A stretch of 7,506 nucleotides of DNA from the NCBI GenBank assembly GCA_937934465.1, contig CALGZO010000177.1:1-7506 (forward strand), written 5' to 3'. Under the pieces are notes generated by a model. That model was not told the origin of the DNA. It saw only the letters and a list, made by a program, of their open reading frames with translations, and ran no database searches. Position 1 is the first letter of the stretch. Each line of letters opens with the position of its first letter. Below are positions 5,407 through 7,506 of this stretch, piece by piece. Made by a program: the position numbers and the translations under genes. The DNA is from an uncultured Fimbriimonadales bacterium (GTDB taxonomy: Bacteria > Armatimonadota > Fimbriimonadia > Fimbriimonadales > GBS-DC).

Positions 5407-6309
5407 TTAAAAGGCGTGGGTTTCCAGCTCTTGGCGGCTGGGGAGCGCGTTTTGTGCGCCCCATCGCGTGACGGTGAGCGCAGCCGCGCGCTGTCCGAAA
5501 TCGATGGACTGCTCCAGCGTGCGCCCTTCGCAGAGCGCGACAGTGAACCCTGCGACGAAGGCGTCCCCTGCTGCGGTGGCGTCCACCGCCTGCACGGGGT
5601 AAGCAGGAACCACTCGCAGCGCGCCCTGCGCCAGATACGCCACGCCCTTCGCTCCCAGCGTGAGGATTGAGGTACGGCAGCCGCGCGCCTGCAACGCCGC
5701 AAGAGCGCGCTCCAGCGACGACTCGCCTGTCAGCTGTTGCCCCTCCACTTCGTTGGGGATTAGGTAGTCTGTCTGCGCGTAGAGCGCAGGGGGCAGTTCA
5801 CGGGCGGGCGCAGGGTTGAGAATGAACCGTGCGCCATACTGACGCGCGTGCTGCGCCGCCGCTTGCACGGCTTGCAGCGGAATCTCCAGTTGAGCAATCA
5901 CGGCGTCGGCGTGTTCGAAGGCGTCGGCGGCGCGGGCGATATCGTTCGCTGTGAGGCGCATGTTCGCGCCTGGCGCGACCACGATGCTGTTCTCCCCCTG
6001 CGCTGAGACGGTAATCAGCGCAACGCCCGAGGGCGCGTCGTCGCTGACGAACACATAGCGTGTGTCGATGCCCTCACGCTGCAGGTTTGCGAGGGTCTGC
6101 CTGCCGAAGTCATCGTTGCCCACGCGCCCGATGAAGCGCACTTCCGCGCCCAGCCGCGCCGCTGCGACCGCTTGGTTCGCGCCCTTGCCGCCCGATAGCA
6201 CCTGCAAATCGCCGCCCAGCACGGTCTCGCCTGGCGCAGGAATCGACGGCGCAGCGACCACCAAGTCGGTGTTCGCGCTGCCCACCACCACAATTCGCGC
6301 GTGGGGCAT
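5407..6309 (-). CDS. rbsK: Ribokinase-type PfkB sugar kinase
   Basis: The product is a cytosolic carbohydrate kinase of the PfkB family, most like ribokinase (ribose + ATP to ribose 5-phosphate). Its 300 aa are close to the family norm. The N-terminal GSANTDLVV with GGDLQVLSGGKGANQAVAAARLG is PfkB signature 1; the Gly-Gly-Lys-Gly-Ala-Asn loop (40-45) contacts the sugar in ribokinase. NPAPA (165-169) and IPNEVE (184-189) are typical of ribokinases. Signature 2 reads DATAAGDAFVAGF, with Asp249 as the catalytic base and AAGD forming the anion hole; the more usual sequence is DTTAAGDTF. The ATG at 6309 follows the oxidoreductase stop by 3 bp, with GGAG eight bases upstream, so the two are co-transcribed. 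No sugar transporter or regulator is in view, so the true substrate (ribose or another sugar or nucleoside) is open. Confidence 0.88.
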   Translation of the reverse strand: MPHARIVVVGSANTDLVVAAPSIPAPGETVLGGDLQVLSGGKGANQAVAAARLGAEVRFIGRVGNDDFGRQTLANLQREGIDTRYVFVSDDAPSGVALITVSAQGENSIVVAPGANMRLTANDIARAADAFEHADAVIAQLEIPLQAVQAAAQHARQYGARFILNPAPARELPPALYAQTDYLIPNEVEGQQLTGESSLERALAALQARGCRTSILTLGAKGVAYLAQGALRVVPAYPVQAVDATAAGDAFVAGFTVALCEGRTLEQSIDFGQRAAALTVTRWGAQNALPSRQELETHAF

Positions 6310-6312
6310 CTC

Positions 6313-7293
6313 TCACTCTCCGGGGTAGCGCACGCCCATCTGCTCACGCAGCGCATCGAGCGTGTGCATAATCGCCAGCGTCTCCTCTAACGGCATCCAT
6401 GGGCTTTCGCGCAGGTTCTGACGCAGGCAGTCGTGCACATGTCGGATTTCGTACTGTAGCCCGTCGCCTTCGTAGGGGTAGAGCAGATGCTCTTGCGAGC
6501 CATCGTTGCGGATGAGGTACGCTTCCGACGGTTTCCACCACGGGGCGGGCATATGGATTCGCGCGAGCGTGCCGCAGATGTGCGCTTGCTTGGGCGTCTC
6601 CACCTGCAGCGACGCGCTGAGAACCGCCTGTGCGCCGTTCTCGTAGAGCAGCAGCATCCCACAGAGTTCGTCCACGCCTGTTGCGCCGAGGGTTGCGTGC
6701 GCGACCACCTGTTGGGGCTTGCCCAGCGCCAAGAACGCCAGCGCGACAGGGTAGACGCCCACATCGAGTAGCGCGCCGCCGCCCAGTTCAGGCGCGAAGA
6801 GGCGGCTCGCAGGGTTGAACTCTGGTCGGAAGCCGAAATCCGCCAGCACCGAGCGTATCTCGCCCAGCTCGCCCGCGTGCATCCGCCGCACAATCTCGCG
6901 CACCACAGGGAAACAGCGCGTCCACATCCCTTCCATCACGAACACGCCCTGTGTGCGCGCGGCGTCTACCACTGCCTGCGCTTGGGCGGCGTTCAGGGTG
7001 AACGGCTTTTCGCACAGCACATGCTTGCCCGCTTGAATCGCCGCGAGCGCGTTCTCGGCGTGCAGGCTGTGCGGCGTCGCGATATACACAATCTGCACTT
7101 CGGGGTCTGCCAGCACGGCGTCGTAGCTGCCGTAGCGTTTCGGCACGCCGTATTGCGCCCCAAACTGCTCCGCGCTCGCCTGCGTGCGCGAGCCGACGGC
7201 GACCACCTGCGCTTGAGGCACATAGAACGCCGCTTGCATAAACCGCCGAGCAATCTTCCCTGTGCCTAAAATGCCCCACTGGAAGGTATCCAT
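6313..7293 (-). CDS. Gfo/Idh/MocA-family NAD(P)-dependent oxidoreductase, dihydrodiol-dehydrogenase-like
   Basis: This is a cytosolic dehydrogenase acting on a sugar or diol. The product is 326 aa from the ATG at 7293 (MDTFQWGILGTGKIARRF). The Rossmann motif GILGTGKIA (7-15), ATPHSLH (72-78) and CEKPF (94-98) with Lys96 define the Gfo/Idh/MocA family. MEGMWTRCFPVV (120-131) and GGGALLDVGVYPVALAFLALG (171-191) with Tyr181 resemble the subgroup of dimeric dihydrodiol dehydrogenase and NADP-xylose dehydrogenase, where a Lys and a Tyr at about these positions are catalytic. The frame extends 13 codons further (7332), but that would overlap the upstream gene and lose the tidy family N-terminus. 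AGGGAG abuts the ATG, too close for a good Shine-Dalgarno; TATCCT lies 7 nt upstream. The ribokinase follows after 3 bp, suggesting a shared sugar pathway. The substrate cannot be read from the sequence. Confidence 0.9.
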   Translation of the reverse strand: MDTFQWGILGTGKIARRFMQAAFYVPQAQVVAVGSRTQASAEQFGAQYGVPKRYGSYDAVLADPEVQIVYIATPHSLHAENALAAIQAGKHVLCEKPFTLNAAQAQAVVDAARTQGVFVMEGMWTRCFPVVREIVRRMHAGELGEIRSVLADFGFRPEFNPASRLFAPELGGGALLDVGVYPVALAFLALGKPQQVVAHATLGATGVDELCGMLLLYENGAQAVLSASLQVETPKQAHICGTLARIHMPAPWWKPSEAYLIRNDGSQEHLLYPYEGDGLQYEIRHVHDCLRQNLRESPWMPLEETLAIMHTLDALREQMGVRYPGE

Positions 7294-7309
7294 CTCCCTA
7301 AGGATACCT
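7284..7309. promoter_or_regulatory. 8-bp inverted repeat over the oxidoreductase start codon
   Basis: AGGTATCC (7284-7291) and GGATACCT (7302-7309) are perfect reverse complements around a 10-nt centre. The ATG (7293-7291) lies at one edge, and TATCCT, a possible leaderless-type -10 (7306-7301), overlaps the upstream arm. The arrangement resembles the one at fabD, although the arm sequences differ. It may be an operator or a weak mRNA hairpin. Confidence 0.45.
7301..7306 (-). promoter_or_regulatory. Putative -10 element of a leaderless oxidoreductase promoter
   Basis: TATCCT (minus strand) ends 7 nt before the ATG at 7293. It matches TATAAT at four of six positions, and no -35 box is evident. 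It lies in the 17-bp gap after the upstream gene. Confidence 0.28.
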
Positions 7310-7310
7310 A

Positions 7311-7505
7311 CTATTCGTCCAATAGCCGCCACGCGCCGCTGCCGTCTTTATAGGGCACGCCACGGAACTGTATCTTGCCGTTGTAAGGACCGCCGTCCGC
7401 CACGACCCACGCGCCAATCGTGTGGCGATAGTCCAGAGTGCGCCCCTGCAACTGGTTGCCGTTCGCGTCGGTGAGCGGGCGGGCGCGCACCGCTTTCGCG
7501 TGTCC
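7311..7505 (-). CDS. C-terminal end of an unrecognised protein (partial)
   Basis: The last 64 codons of a minus-strand gene enter from the right edge and stop at TAG (7313-7311). The end contains GAWVVADGGPYNGKIQFRGV and finishes GSGAWRLLDE. Alternating polar and hydrophobic residues with many Gly and aromatic residues suggest a small beta-rich domain. I do not recognise the family. The codons favour G or C at third positions like the neighbouring genes, and competing minus-strand frames give less protein-like sequence, so it is probably real. The oxidoreductase ATG follows after 17 bp, so it likely belongs to the same transcript. The sequence is too short to say whether it is secreted or cytosolic. 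Confidence 0.68.
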   Translation of the reverse strand, partial: GHAKAVRARPLTDANGNQLQGRTLDYRHTIGAWVVADGGPYNGKIQFRGVPYKDGSGAWRLLDE

Positions 7506-7506
7506 G

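Noticed and set aside
3925..5670. 581-codon plus-strand open frame
   Set aside because: It is antisense to the phosphoesterase and the end of the ribokinase gene. The translation has no family motif and is rich in His, Arg and Val as expected for a shadow of GC-rich coding sequence.

Overview
The window is GC-rich bacterial chromosome. Every confidently coding gene lies on the minus strand, so transcription runs from high to low coordinates as one tightly packed directon. The gene content is housekeeping type II fatty acid synthesis plus sugar-type and secreted enzymes. The protein sequences look like those of a deep-branching, possibly thermophilic or environmental lineage such as Armatimonadota. 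That is only an impression: there is no rRNA or other marker here, and I hold it weakly.

Layout in transcription order: the C-terminus of an unrecognised protein (7505-7311); a Gfo/Idh/MocA NAD(P)-dependent oxidoreductase of the dihydrodiol-dehydrogenase-like type (7293-6313); a ribokinase-type PfkB sugar kinase (6309-5407); a secreted calcineurin-like phosphoesterase with an N-terminal SdrD/carboxypeptidase-regulatory-like domain (5370-3808); then the fatty acid synthesis block fabD (3772-2822), fabG (2825-2073), acpP (2051-1803) and fabF (1803-562). fabD/fabG overlap by ATGA and acpP/fabF by TGATG. FabD loads malonyl units onto ACP, FabF condenses them with the growing chain and FabG reduces the 3-keto product. 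plsX, fabH and rnc, which often flank this block, are not in the window.

Downstream of fabF lies a 421-bp decayed IS630-type element (142-562). Both terminal inverted repeats and a TA duplication can still be read, but the transposase is internally deleted and frameshifted. Its right end forms the last base of the fabF stop codon, and the reconstructed empty site also reads TAA there. The element separates fabF from what was probably the next gene of the directon, the N-terminus of which is at 110-1.

Start-site signals split the genes in two. fabG, acpP, fabF and the ribokinase have Shine-Dalgarno sequences. fabD, the phosphoesterase and the oxidoreductase have no well-placed one, but have a TATNNT hexamer 6-10 nt before ATG, the pattern of leaderless promoters. 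Two of these (fabD and the oxidoreductase) also carry a perfect inverted repeat over the hexamer and the start codon. I found no tRNA, rRNA, CRISPR array, riboswitch or clear intrinsic terminator, and no convincing new biological system.
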